From a virus, in IMG/VR virus record IMGVR_UViG_3300046777_001895, positions 1 to 38,096 of that record: a stretch of 38,096 nt of DNA. One strand, given 5' to 3'. The notes under the pieces are model-generated. The model had not been told where the DNA came from. It saw only the letters and a program-made list of their open reading frames with translations, and did no database searches. The position numbers and the translations under genes are program-made. Within the stretch, counting starts at the first letter, position 1. The number at the start of each line of letters is the position of its first letter. Shown in pieces: positions 19,375 through 29,237 of this stretch.

Positions 19375-20922
19375 CTATCCCCAAAGAGTTACGATGGCCT
19401 GATCGCGGCCCCAGTCGGTCTGAATCCCAATCACAATCATGTTTCGGCCCGTGTTGTAGCCGAGGCGCGGCAACACAACTTGCACGGTCTTCCCAAGGTC
19501 AAGCGAGTCACCATACTGCCCAGGATCGGGAACCGTGATCGTGCCGACATCCCGACGCACTGAGAACAGATCAAGCCGCCTTTGCGCCTCCACTTGCGCC
19601 GGGCCGATGCCGGCTAGCAGCGAGGTATAGTCACCCTCTTGCGCCAATAGCCGCGTGGTCCGTATCGTGTCGTCGCTCACGTTAGATTTGCGGTACTCAG
19701 AAGCGAACCACTCGCCGCGGGCCGCTGGCACAATGCCGGCCATGCTGTTCTTGTCTTGGGTGATGTAATTCCTATCGCTCTGAACCGTGACTGACCAGAA
19801 AGGCATCTGCCCCTCGGGTGTCCGGTCGGCTTCGGTCATTTCCTGCCCCATCAACGTCAAATCCGGTGTGGCGGCTGGTTCGTCAATGCGCACGACGCGC
19901 AATTTTCCGAGCGCATCGAATCCCCAAAATGCGCCGACGCTTTCGCAGATGCGGTCCAGCAGATTGGCCGTTGTCTCGCCATCTTCAAGCACGATTCCCA
20001 ATGGCGCAGCATTCGCCTCGTCCAGCGCAAGAAGATCCCAATGGTGCCAGTCCCAAGCGTCGCTAGGCGCAGTGGATGTCGGAGAGAAATAGCTGGCGTA
20101 TTCGATGGTGCGTCGCAGCAGTTCCGCCGCGCTGTTCCGCGTCCAGGATTCGACCACGGAGCATGAGACAGCCCCGGAGGGTGATGACCCGAGCTTGAAA
20201 AATGTCCCTTCCGGCCCGGAGTAGACGCGATAGTAGCCGGCCAATGGCGCGAAGTCGTCATTCTGCAATTCGGCCACGCTGCGGTAGTCGTCAATCTCCC
20301 GGCTGATGTACACGCCGCTGTCGAATACGTTGAGAACCGCATCGACACGGTACAGATGGCACTGATATATAAGCTGGCTGGTGTTGACCAGCACGGGTTC
20401 CATGAGCGCCACACGCCCGCCGATGAATGGCTTCTGTCGGTCTTTTATGTCGTCCGGTGTGCCTTCCAAGCCGTCAGGCAATTCATTCGTCCCGGCATAC
20501 TTGGCCGTGCTGAATGGCCGTTCCAGCGTCACGGCCCGGTCGCGCAATCGAATGGATACCACCTCACGCTCGACGCTCACGGCTTCCATCTGCGCCCGCA
20601 TGATGATGTCGAATTCATCGAAGGATTGCCCGACTCGGCCCACGCGCAAGACCGCTTCCCGTGCGTCGAAAAAATAGTCCGCAAGGTAATCAATGCCGCC
20701 ATCAATCGCGGCTAGGGAAATCTCGCCATAACTGACGGCCTGACGCCCGCCTATCTGCCCGGTGCTGATCGAGCGCGACAGGGTTCCCGGCTGGATGATG
20801 CGCGGCTCGTAATAGATGCCATTGCCCGCGTCAAAGCCATACGTACTGAACCGGCAGACAACTTCCTGATCGGTCGCCGGATCGTATGCGGTCAGATCGA
20901 CTAAATAGATTTTGTCAGGCAT
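19375..20922 (-). CDS. Putative tail hub/tip protein (515 aa)
   Basis: Large tail protein with a start IYLVDLTAYDPATDQEVVCR and many beta segments. The middle contains LEDGETTANLLDRICESVGAF followed by FDALGKLRVVRIDEP, a pattern seen in baseplate hub-type proteins (gpD/gp27-like). Its place after the tape measure and adhesin genes also fits. Function is inferred from size and order; no enzymatic motif is visible. Confidence 0.6.
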   Translation of the reverse strand: MPDKIYLVDLTAYDPATDQEVVCRFSTYGFDAGNGIYYEPRIIQPGTLSRSISTGQIGGRQAVSYGEISLAAIDGGIDYLADYFFDAREAVLRVGRVGQSFDEFDIIMRAQMEAVSVEREVVSIRLRDRAVTLERPFSTAKYAGTNELPDGLEGTPDDIKDRQKPFIGGRVALMEPVLVNTSQLIYQCHLYRVDAVLNVFDSGVYISREIDDYRSVAELQNDDFAPLAGYYRVYSGPEGTFFKLGSSPSGAVSCSVVESWTRNSAAELLRRTIEYASYFSPTSTAPSDAWDWHHWDLLALDEANAAPLGIVLEDGETTANLLDRICESVGAFWGFDALGKLRVVRIDEPAATPDLTLMGQEMTEADRTPEGQMPFWSVTVQSDRNYITQDKNSMAGIVPAARGEWFASEYRKSNVSDDTIRTTRLLAQEGDYTSLLAGIGPAQVEAQRRLDLFSVRRDVGTITVPDPGQYGDSLDLGKTVQVVLPRLGYNTGRNMIVIGIQTDWGRDQAIVTLWG

Positions 20923-21379
20923 TGCTCAATCTCCCGACAAAGCGTGTGAATTTCTGCATCCGGACTCGGCAACGTGGAATGTTGGTTAACCGCGCATCGA
21001 GTGATGGCGCAGCCGTGAACCTGACTGCCAGCTTGTTGTTTTCGACCAGTCCGACAACCGTGAACGCGATGTCGGCCAGTGTCGCATCTGCGGTAGCCGG
21101 TGCCGTGATAGTGAACTTGCCATCCACCGGAATGACGAAACTCGCCGCCGCCGTGAATGTGCCGGTCGACTGGCCCGCCGCGAAGGTCACTGTTGCCACT
21201 TCGGTTCCATCATGCTTGATGGAAAAGATGGTTTCCGCCGTCGCCGCTGTTACCGCCACGGCCTTGCTTTCCGGCAGGCCCGCCGAGAACTTGACGGCTT
21301 GCGTAAGCACATGCAGCAACATGAGTTCGCCGCCGTCAGGCTGGCCAGGGTAAAAAGGAACTATTCCGTATTGCGCCAT
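20915..21379 (-). CDS. Putative tail structural protein (154 aa)
   Basis: A beta-rich, Ala/Thr-rich protein (AVAVTAATAETIFSIKHDGT, FTAAASFVIPVDGKFTITAP). The middle resembles small immunoglobulin-like or tail-fibre domains. The N-terminus IVPFYPGQPDGGELMLLHVL may be a binding segment. It overlaps the 515-aa protein by eight bases and is probably part of the tail tip. Confidence 0.55.
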   Translation of the reverse strand: MAQYGIVPFYPGQPDGGELMLLHVLTQAVKFSAGLPESKAVAVTAATAETIFSIKHDGTEVATVTFAAGQSTGTFTAAASFVIPVDGKFTITAPATADATLADIAFTVVGLVENNKLAVRFTAAPSLDARLTNIPRCRVRMQKFTRFVGRLSNA

Positions 21380-21552
21380 CAGTCGATTAGGAAAGTGAAG
21401 AATTTAGGCTTGCTTGTTGGTGCCACGTAGGTATAGCCCTCTTCCAGAGTGAAGCTGTTATCGTCATAGTAGGCAAATCCTCCCACGACAATGCAGCTAT
21501 TCTCATCCCCCTCGTAATAGGTGAAGCCGTCTTGCGCGGTTATATCGGCCAT
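21379..21552 (-). CDS. Small hypothetical tail-operon protein (57 aa)
   Basis: Translation gives MADITAQDGFTYYEGDENSC followed by VVGGFAYYDDNSFTLEEGYT and a basic/aromatic end. Two similar Tyr/Asp/Glu-rich strands suggest a short beta protein. It fits exactly between neighbours: its stop overlaps the next ATG (TGATG) and its start lies one base from the previous stop. No family is known. Confidence 0.55.
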   Translation of the reverse strand: MADITAQDGFTYYEGDENSCIVVGGFAYYDDNSFTLEEGYTYVAPTSKPKFFTFLID

Positions 21553-21553
21553 G

Positions 21554-22450
21554 CTAGATGCTCAATACAACATCCTTGCTGCCAACAGTTCCAGGCGGGG
21601 TGTTAGCTGTGATTTCCGTAGTGCTTTGCACGATTACATTGGTGCATTGGTTGCCGTCAATCGTTACTCGCGCAACCTGCGACTTATGCTCTGCATCCGG
21701 CAAATCGAATGATGCGCCTGCGTAGGCTGCAAAATCCTTGCAGATACGGATGTCGTCAAAATAGGCATGTGACTGCGTTGAATTACCATCAACATCAGCG
21801 CCGATGGTAAAGGCCCGTGAGTCATCGGCAAAGATTGATCTTGTGAAATTCGTATCTTCGGCAATTCTTGATCCGTTTGCGTAAAGGCTAAACGTTGAGC
21901 CTTTTTTGACAACAGCAACGTGATACCAGATGTTTGCAGCCCAAGCCCATGATCCTGCCAGGCTAGCTGAACTGCCGCCGCTTCTTGCATAAAAAACTAT
22001 CCCAGAAGCTATTCCAAACCACCCCCACCAAGTCCCTGATGCCAAACTTTCAGGCCACTGGTGCTGACCCATTATTTGACGTTCGTTGCCGCCGCCATCA
22101 CCTGTAGGCAACGTTTTCCACTGGACCCAGCATTCCAGAGTGAAATCTGAATCAAACGCGCCCAATGCCGAATTTGGATTATCCAGTATCAGGTAGTCGC
22201 CAGTGCCGTCAAAATACGCCGATGCCGTGCCAAATTTTTTATCATCGGTTTCAATGTGCGCATCGCCCATCGCAGTTAGGTCATTACCAAAGCCGGAGTC
22301 ATCAGTAAACGTCGTACTGCCGTCAGTGCCGTCGCAATGAACTAGCATAACCACACGGTCAGAATGAAAGTCTGTGCCGACGATGGTGATGGGCGTATTC
22401 CCCGCCGTCGGGCCAAAGTTTGGCGTGATTGAGGTAATTGACAGCGCCAT
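21554..22450 (-). CDS. Adhesin: LamG-like domain inserted in an IPT/TIG domain (298 aa)
   Basis: Residues 4-34 (ITSITPNFGPTAGNTPITIV then GTDFHSDRVV) are the first half of an IPT/TIG immunoglobulin-like domain. Residues about 35-252 are a LamG/concanavalin-A-like domain: FTDDSGFGNDL, ASAYFDGTGDYLIL, FTLECWVQWK, WYHVAVVKKGSTFSLYANG and YFDDIRICKDFA. Residues 257-298 (QVARVTIDGNQCTNVIVQST then NTPPGTVGSKDVVLS) are the second half of the TIG domain. Such a protein could bind host surface sugars as part of the tail tip. The nested arrangement is unusual. Confidence 0.75.
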   Translation of the reverse strand: MALSITSITPNFGPTAGNTPITIVGTDFHSDRVVMLVHCDGTDGSTTFTDDSGFGNDLTAMGDAHIETDDKKFGTASAYFDGTGDYLILDNPNSALGAFDSDFTLECWVQWKTLPTGDGGGNERQIMGQHQWPESLASGTWWGWFGIASGIVFYARSGGSSASLAGSWAWAANIWYHVAVVKKGSTFSLYANGSRIAEDTNFTRSIFADDSRAFTIGADVDGNSTQSHAYFDDIRICKDFAAYAGASFDLPDAEHKSQVARVTIDGNQCTNVIVQSTTEITANTPPGTVGSKDVVLSI

Positions 22451-22452
22451 AA

Positions 22453-22866
22453 TCAGTTATCCAGCGTGAATACTAGATCGCCCACGGCAAACTGCAATGG
22501 GCTTTGGCCTAGCGTGACATTCTTCGCCGGACTGATAGCCCCGACTAGCCATAGATTCCCGCCCGATGCCGCATCGGCTAGGGCCACGCCTTTTACCTCG
22601 CCCCAGTCTTCCTCGATGGCTGGAAACTCAATCGTGATGAGGTTTGAGACAGCGCCCGTGATACCTGGATCGGAGAAATTGGTAGCCGAGTTGGCAACTT
22701 CCACCGGGTCGTAACTGGCGGCTGATACCTCAGTCCCGCCCGTGCCATCGTCTAAAGGTGCCACGGTGTACAGCCGCACATACCAGTTAGCCGGCCACGA
22801 TACGGACCCGCCCCGGAACATGGCCCCGAGAATTTGCTGTTCTGCGTAATCGGTCAATGAACTCAT
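22453..22866 (-). CDS. Putative tail fibre/tip protein (137 aa)
   Basis: The start MSSLTDYAEQQILGAMFRGG with WPANWYVRLYTVAPLDDGTG is typical of a recurrent small phage virion protein family whose members begin S-x-x-T-D-Y-x-E and have an N-W-Y-V-x-L-Y-T strand. The later part (ITIEFPAIEEDWGEVKGVAL) is beta-rich. It lies right after the tape measure. Probably a tail structural component; exact location unknown. Confidence 0.6.
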   Translation of the reverse strand: MSSLTDYAEQQILGAMFRGGSVSWPANWYVRLYTVAPLDDGTGGTEVSAASYDPVEVANSATNFSDPGITGAVSNLITIEFPAIEEDWGEVKGVALADAASGGNLWLVGAISPAKNVTLGQSPLQFAVGDLVFTLDN

Positions 22867-22873
22867 ATCGTCC

Positions 22874-25800
22874 TCATGCAGGTTTCAATTTCTGGTCGCG
22901 CTCCATGTACGCGAGTCGCCGTTCGATGTTATCCAGCCGCTCAATCAGTTGCGGATTCGCGCCGCTCTGTGTCGTGACAAGGGCTTTCAATTCGGTCTTG
23001 AGTTCGCGCAGCACGGCAACCGTTTCGCCGTTATCGCCGGATAGCAGTTTCTTGGTCTGCTCGGCGGTCATGACTTGACCCGGCCCATTAAAGCGAACCA
23101 ATTCCGGGCCACGTTCGCCCACCAGCGCCATGCCGGGGCTGGCCATGCCGCCATTAGCAAAAGCAGGGATCGGGTTCTGGTAGCCGGTTTGGCCTTGGGT
23201 CCACGCATCAAAGATGTCCTGCACCCAGCTATCCGTTGGCGATGGCAGGGCCGGAGTCGGAACCGGCATGGACCCAGACACGTCCACGCCGATGCTATCG
23301 GCGATTTCCTCAATGGCCTTCAATTGTCGGTCGTTGAAATCGTTGGCCTTCAGCGTTTCCTCAATCAGCGTTTTCATATCCTCTGCGGCCTTGGCTTCCG
23401 CCGCAGTAATACGCGGCCCCAGATCAGTGGCCAAGGCTTGCAGCTTGGCGACGGTAGCGGCTTGCAAATCCTTGATTTGCTGGTCGATATTGAGTGCGGC
23501 TATCTGGTCGTCAATCGACCGGAGATAGACTTCGTGATCCTTGTTCAGCGCGTCGATGCGGCTCTGAATCGAATCCGCGTCGCCGGTTTGCATCATGCCA
23601 AGCTGATCCATGACGCTGACGATGCCATCGAATATTTGGCCGTATTTGCCACCTGAGCCGAAGTATTTACGCGCCGCGTCGAGGTAAGCATCCGATGCGC
23701 CGGTAATGTCCCGCATGGCCTGAACGTCGCCGCCCTGCGCCTTCCTGAGCGTGTCTTCGTACTGCTTGCGGGCTTCGTCGAGTAGCCGTTTCGGTGACAG
23801 GCTGGAACCTGACGACAGGCGCAAGGATTTGGCGTATTCCTGAATGCCCTTGACGGCATCCATCAAATCCCGAGCGACGCCTAGCTCTTTCTCTAGCGCC
23901 TGAATCTTTTCATCATGCGCCTTTTGCGCCAGTTCGCGTTCTTTCTCTAGCGTCTTCCTGGGTGCCTCAATCAACTCCATCTTCGCGTTGTACTCATCCA
24001 TGATGCCCTTGTAATAGGCGTCAGCCAGCGTGTTCAGCCGCTCGATGTCATTGCCGGAATAGGCGTTATAGGCAGACTCAGCCGTGATCCTTCTGGCATT
24101 CGCCATACCGTATTTGATCGACTCGCCACCCGCGCCGCCAGCCAACTCAAAGATGCTGTCCTGGATGCTCTTCAGCGTTTCCTTGGCCGCATTGATGGCC
24201 TGGGTCATAGAATCCCAAATGTCGGCCAGGGTCTTGATCAACGCATCGCCCTGCTCTTCCAGCAGCTTGGCGCGTTCAGCCAACAGGTTCTTGTTGTTGG
24301 GGTTCTTTTCGAGCGCCTTGTTGATAGCCTTGATTTGGTCGTCATAGCCCTTGATTTCTTCATTCAGGGCTTTGCGCTGCATGCGCAATGTGGCCAGCCG
24401 CATCCGCTCTTTCTGCGTCAGCTTGTTCTTGGCTTCCAGCGTGTCAATCTCTTCCTGGATTTCAGCGCGTTGGTCGGAGCGGTCACTGATGCGGTCCTTC
24501 AGGGAATCAATTCGCGCATTGCGGCGAATGAACTGCCCGCCACCCGGCATCCGCGCCAGGGTGCCATCAATGATGTCCTTGAAGTCCTTACCGACTTGCT
24601 CAATCTGGTCGCGGTAGCCCTTCATGCTGTCGATCGGCAGGTACTTGGCCCTGAGTTCCTCCAGTTTCGCCGCTTCCTGCTGTGCCTTGCTGAAGGCATC
24701 GGCCAGCGATAGGACTTGCGCGTAGAGCTTCTGGCCTGCTTCTGTCGATGTGTTGATGCTGTTGACCAGTTTGACGAAGCCGCGATTCGAGTCCGGCAGG
24801 GCAAGGCCCAGCTTGCCGAATTCACGGTTCAGCGTCAGGATTTGACGCGGGTAATCCGACTGGCCGGCTATCTCGGTCTGGTAGGTTTGCAGGTTAGATA
24901 GGAACTGCGAGACGCCGCCGCTGACAACGATCAGCGAGTTGGTCAGGTCTTTCATGTTGAACCCGACCACCTGCGCCACATCACCCACAATCAGCAGGTC
25001 ACGATAGACGCTGATCAGTTCCTCGGCGCCGCCGACCGCTTGGTCGATGTAAGCGCCGATGGAGGAGGACACGCCCTCGAAGACCACGATGGATTGCCTG
25101 ACGATCTCAGCCGCAACGTCGCCCTGTTTTTGGATGATGTCCTTGTAGTTGATGGCCTCCATGCCGAATTGCGCCAGCAATCCTGTGGCGGTATTGATGC
25201 CGCTGCTGACCATGACAAGGGTTTCAAACATCCCCTGACCGGCACGCATGAAAGGCTCAAGCTGCAAATCGAAATTGGCCTGGAACTGCTGCGCCATGTC
25301 ATCTGACATGCTGCTGAATACCTGCTCCACGGCCTTCTGCAATTCATCGCCTTTCAGTCCCTTGGTTGCCAGGGTGCCGAAATTGACGACAAAGCCTTTC
25401 ATGGCGGAATTGAATTGATCGCCGGATATGCCGAACGCCTTGCCCGCTTCGCGCACGGTATCGGCCATGCCACGGATGACCCGGGTAATCTGGCCAGTGA
25501 CTCCGGTATCCAGTGCGCTGTAGATATTCTTGACGCTCTTGGAAATGGTGATACCGAGAATCTTGGTGGACTTGGTGACTTCGGTCCAGTTCATGCCCTG
25601 GAAGCCCTTGGCCAATATCTGGTCAAGCTGCTGCGGTAAAGCCTTGATGCCCCAGTTGGTGATCTTGGTGTAGACGCCTGAGCCGATCAACTTGCCGATA
25701 CCCAGCATGTCTAACGGGTCGAGCTTCTTGTAACCAAGCCCTTGCACATCAGCCGGCTTGACGCCGCGAATGATGGCATTGGTAGTTCCGGCCAGGGCCA

Positions 25801-28800
25801 GTTCGATGTTCTTCAGTGAGCGCAACATGCCGGCGCTGTAAGACAGGTTCGCCGTGCTGTTTTGCGCCACGATGTCGATGGCCTTGCTGATGCTTTCGGA
25901 TTTGGCGGATGAGTCGCCAAACACGCCGCCGCCGGCTGCGGTAGAGCCGCCAGCTTGAGCGGCTTGCTGCGCCCCTTTATTGCTAAATCCTGGGACTGCT
26001 GCTGCTGACATGCCAATAGATGCAAGCTGTGCAGCCACGATAACGCCGGCCATTGCGGCCCGCGCCGGAGCTGTGTACGGATCACCTGATTTCAACTGAT
26101 GTAGCACACCAATGACGCCCTCGACAACAGCTAGAACGCGCTGAACTTCCATGAGCCGTTCGGCGGCTGATGTCATGTCTTTGTAGCCCTTGCTGCCTTC
26201 TGCGTAATTAGAGCGCAAGGCAATTAACGTCTTAGCCATCCCGGCAAGCGCGGCCTCCGCTTGCTGCACGGCCTCCATCATTGGGGCCAGATCGCCCCAC
26301 GACTTACCGGCGTCGGATTTCCAGTAGTCGCCAATCTGGTTGAAATGCTTGAAATACTCGCCAGCGGCTATCGACATCTTGGACCAGCCGTTAGCGGACT
26401 CGCCGGTTATCTGCTCCCATAGCGAAGCGTAGTCCTGCAATCTAGCCATGTATTGATCCCAGAATGCGTTAAGTTCAAGCTGTTGCTCCTTGAACGCATT
26501 GGCATCAATGGTGATGTTTTGATTAGCGGCCTCGGACTGCGCCTTGGCAATTTCTTGCGCGGACTTGACCTCAATATCCGCCGCCGCCTTTCTTGCCGTG
26601 GCTTGCGCCATCGCGTTTTCAGCCAGCTTCGATTCCAGTTCGATGCGGTCCTGTATGGTCTTGGTCGCCGCCACCCGTACCCGGAGGATTTCTTCCTCGT
26701 AGGCCAGCATGCCTTGATCAATCGCCAGCTTTTCGAGACTGGCTTGCTTCTCGGCCTCGACCACGGTGATGGTATCGGCCAGCCGGCCCTTGATAGCTTC
26801 GCGCTGCTTGTCGAGTGTCGTCAGGTCTTTGTTGGCATTGATTTGCGCCTCACGTTGCGCGGCATTGATAGCAACCTGCGATTTCAGTTGTTCGGTGTTG
26901 CTATCAATGATGCCTTTGGCCGCGTCAACGGTAATGCCGCCCAAGCGCTGCGCAATGTCCATCTGCTGGTTTTGTATTTCGATGATGCGTCGGCCAGCAT
27001 CTTCGCGGATGGCGTCGTATTTCTGCGCGTTCTCAGCCAATGCCTGTTGTAGGTCGAGGTTGCCAGATTGAGCGGCAATGATTTCCTTCTCGCGCTCAAC
27101 AGCCTTGATGGCACGCTCATCCTTTAGCTTGTCTTCTTCGTCAAATTGTTGGAGTTCCTTGGCCTTGGCTATCTTCTGATCAATGGCTTTAATTTCTTCA
27201 TTGAGCGCCTGAACCCGTGCGGTATCCTCTCCGCCGGCTACGCGGTTCATCTCACGGATGTAGTCTTCGCTCTTGGTCTGCGCGTCGTTGATTAGTTGGA
27301 TTTGTTCTTCGTAGCTTTTCTGATCGACTGCAAACTTGATGTCGAGCGTGTTCCGGTCTTCCCATGCCTTGTATTCGTTGCCGAGGGATTGAAGGGCAAT
27401 CTTCTGTTTTTCCAGTTCACGCGCCCGTTCCGCGTCGGCCAGTTTGGCTTGACGGTCGAGGCGGTCAGAGAACAGATCAAAGGCTTTCTTCTGCTCATCT
27501 TCCAGAGTCTTTTCCCACCCGGAATAGTCAGAGCCGCCCATCAGCGCCGCAACAGTTTTGGCGTTGGTCATTACACGGTCGGCGTATTGCTCGGTGGTGA
27601 CGCCGGTATAGCGGTCCACCTTGTGCGGCATGCCACGGGCTTTCCTGACGCTGCCCTCGCCGGCCAGATAGCCAGCCGCTGCCAACTTGTAGCTACCGAA
27701 CTCCTTGGCCATCTCCTTCAGGTAGTGAAGGCCTGCCCGGATGTTGCTGATCGCGTCACTATTCGGCCCTTCGATGTCGGGATAGTCGCGTTTCAGCCGA
27801 TTGAACGTGCCAGGAATAACCTGCATCGGGCCACGCGCACCCGCCGCATTCGGGCCGCGATTTTTCAGGCCGCTCTCGAAGAAGGACAGGCCAACGGCAA
27901 AGTTAGGATCAACGCCGATGCGCTTGGCTTCTTGATAGACCTTGACGGCCATCGCCATCTGATCGTTATTCAACTTCCATTTGCGAGCCAGCGCCTCCAG
28001 CCCTTCGCCCATGTCTTGCTTGAGCTTGCGGACTTTGCCGCCTGCCGCATCTGCTGCGTTGCCGGTGGCTTCTATCTGACGGTTGATGCCGTCGAATTTC
28101 GGAACGCCGGGGCCGTCTTCACCGCCGAAACCGCCGCCGGTGTAATACTTGGATTGCGAGCCGGGGTCCATCAGCGAATCAGGAGCCATCTTGAACGGAT
28201 CGGCACTGAATGCGCGTGACTTTTCGATAGCTGCATTCATGGCTGGGATCTTGGAAAGCCAATCCTCCAGCACCTTGAACTTTGCAGATATGAAATCGAA
28301 AAGCTGTCCCATGCTATTCATGAAATTCATGACGTAGGTTGCCAGCTTGCCTAGCCCATCGAGGATAGCTGGCAGTCGCTTGGATAGCTCAATGAGTCCA
28401 TCGGCAAACTTCTGCGTTGTGCCTGACGCATCATTGGCGTTGCCGATGTACTTTTCCCACTCGTTGTTCAGCACTTGGAAAGCGCCGCCAACGGTGGTTT
28501 TCATCGTGCTGGCTTGGTCGGTGAATTCCCTTCTGAGCCTGATGGTTGCTTCCAGCAAATCCTTATTGCTGACTGCGCCTTTACCAATAGCTTCCTTGAG
28601 ACTGCCGTACTGCCTGACGACATCCGGCAACTGGCGACTGAGTCCCTGCCAGAGCGCCCCGGCGTCATCAATGATGGTATTCATCTCTTCCATCTGGACG
28701 GTTGGCCCAGATAGCGCCTGACTGAATTGACGTAAGACCTCAGACACACGGCCAGTCTCGGTGCCGGACACCTTCATGGCCGCAGAGAGGGATTCAAGGA

Positions 28801-29236
28801 CATCACGCATATCCTTTTGCGATTTGCCCATGCCGGCTAGGATCGGCCCCATGCGGCTATACGCTGCGCCGACATCGTTGATGTTGGCTTGGTAGCGATT
28901 GGCGATTTCAGATACATCCGCCATGGCCTGACGGAACTCGCCGGTCGTGCCGGTCACGAGTTTCAGCCGTGAATTGAGATTGGTGAAGGCATCAGCCACG
29001 CGCACCAATTCACGGGCCGAGATCGCCACGCTGAGCGCGCCTAGCGCACGACTGGCTACCGCCGCCGCACTGCCGAGCGTCTTGGTGGACTTCTCAATGG
29101 AGCCGATGCCTGAGGCGGCTTTCTTGCTGGAATCGCCAACCTTTTCGATGGTCTTGTTCAGCGAGTTGATGGTGGACTCAGCACCCTTCCCGTCTGCCGA
29201 GATTTTTATGCCTAGGGTAATGCTGGAATCAGCCAT
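22874..29236 (-). CDS. Tape measure protein with internal lytic transglycosylase domain (2120 aa)
   Basis: A very long tail tape measure protein. The N-terminal 260 residues contain a lambda-H/TMP-type segment (KFEM-like repeats, LKLVTGTTGEFRQAMADVSE, SGPTVQMEEMNTIIDDAGAL). Residues about 425-560 are an SLT-type lysozyme-like domain with catalytic E454 in GLSFFESGL, then GARGPMQVIPGTF and AAGYLAGEGSV. Long helical/coiled-coil regions follow, plus a hydrophobic Gly/Ala region near the middle. It sets tail length and helps genome entry through peptidoglycan. Terminal MALVGERGPELVRFNGPGQV is a tape-measure tail signature. Confidence 0.9.
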   Translation of the reverse strand: MADSSITLGIKISADGKGAESTINSLNKTIEKVGDSSKKAASGIGSIEKSTKTLGSAAAVASRALGALSVAISARELVRVADAFTNLNSRLKLVTGTTGEFRQAMADVSEIANRYQANINDVGAAYSRMGPILAGMGKSQKDMRDVLESLSAAMKVSGTETGRVSEVLRQFSQALSGPTVQMEEMNTIIDDAGALWQGLSRQLPDVVRQYGSLKEAIGKGAVSNKDLLEATIRLRREFTDQASTMKTTVGGAFQVLNNEWEKYIGNANDASGTTQKFADGLIELSKRLPAILDGLGKLATYVMNFMNSMGQLFDFISAKFKVLEDWLSKIPAMNAAIEKSRAFSADPFKMAPDSLMDPGSQSKYYTGGGFGGEDGPGVPKFDGINRQIEATGNAADAAGGKVRKLKQDMGEGLEALARKWKLNNDQMAMAVKVYQEAKRIGVDPNFAVGLSFFESGLKNRGPNAAGARGPMQVIPGTFNRLKRDYPDIEGPNSDAISNIRAGLHYLKEMAKEFGSYKLAAAGYLAGEGSVRKARGMPHKVDRYTGVTTEQYADRVMTNAKTVAALMGGSDYSGWEKTLEDEQKKAFDLFSDRLDRQAKLADAERARELEKQKIALQSLGNEYKAWEDRNTLDIKFAVDQKSYEEQIQLINDAQTKSEDYIREMNRVAGGEDTARVQALNEEIKAIDQKIAKAKELQQFDEEDKLKDERAIKAVEREKEIIAAQSGNLDLQQALAENAQKYDAIREDAGRRIIEIQNQQMDIAQRLGGITVDAAKGIIDSNTEQLKSQVAINAAQREAQINANKDLTTLDKQREAIKGRLADTITVVEAEKQASLEKLAIDQGMLAYEEEILRVRVAATKTIQDRIELESKLAENAMAQATARKAAADIEVKSAQEIAKAQSEAANQNITIDANAFKEQQLELNAFWDQYMARLQDYASLWEQITGESANGWSKMSIAAGEYFKHFNQIGDYWKSDAGKSWGDLAPMMEAVQQAEAALAGMAKTLIALRSNYAEGSKGYKDMTSAAERLMEVQRVLAVVEGVIGVLHQLKSGDPYTAPARAAMAGVIVAAQLASIGMSAAAVPGFSNKGAQQAAQAGGSTAAGGGVFGDSSAKSESISKAIDIVAQNSTANLSYSAGMLRSLKNIELALAGTTNAIIRGVKPADVQGLGYKKLDPLDMLGIGKLIGSGVYTKITNWGIKALPQQLDQILAKGFQGMNWTEVTKSTKILGITISKSVKNIYSALDTGVTGQITRVIRGMADTVREAGKAFGISGDQFNSAMKGFVVNFGTLATKGLKGDELQKAVEQVFSSMSDDMAQQFQANFDLQLEPFMRAGQGMFETLVMVSSGINTATGLLAQFGMEAINYKDIIQKQGDVAAEIVRQSIVVFEGVSSSIGAYIDQAVGGAEELISVYRDLLIVGDVAQVVGFNMKDLTNSLIVVSGGVSQFLSNLQTYQTEIAGQSDYPRQILTLNREFGKLGLALPDSNRGFVKLVNSINTSTEAGQKLYAQVLSLADAFSKAQQEAAKLEELRAKYLPIDSMKGYRDQIEQVGKDFKDIIDGTLARMPGGGQFIRRNARIDSLKDRISDRSDQRAEIQEEIDTLEAKNKLTQKERMRLATLRMQRKALNEEIKGYDDQIKAINKALEKNPNNKNLLAERAKLLEEQGDALIKTLADIWDSMTQAINAAKETLKSIQDSIFELAGGAGGESIKYGMANARRITAESAYNAYSGNDIERLNTLADAYYKGIMDEYNAKMELIEAPRKTLEKERELAQKAHDEKIQALEKELGVARDLMDAVKGIQEYAKSLRLSSGSSLSPKRLLDEARKQYEDTLRKAQGGDVQAMRDITGASDAYLDAARKYFGSGGKYGQIFDGIVSVMDQLGMMQTGDADSIQSRIDALNKDHEVYLRSIDDQIAALNIDQQIKDLQAATVAKLQALATDLGPRITAAEAKAAEDMKTLIEETLKANDFNDRQLKAIEEIADSIGVDVSGSMPVPTPALPSPTDSWVQDIFDAWTQGQTGYQNPIPAFANGGMASPGMALVGERGPELVRFNGPGQVMTAEQTKKLLSGDNGETVAVLRELKTELKALVTTQSGANPQLIERLDNIERRLAYMERDQKLKPA

Positions 29237-29237
29237 C

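Noticed and set aside
22874-29236. Many long plus-strand frames opposite the tape measure gene.
   Set aside because: They are shadows of a GC-rich coding strand and lack ribosome sites and family features.
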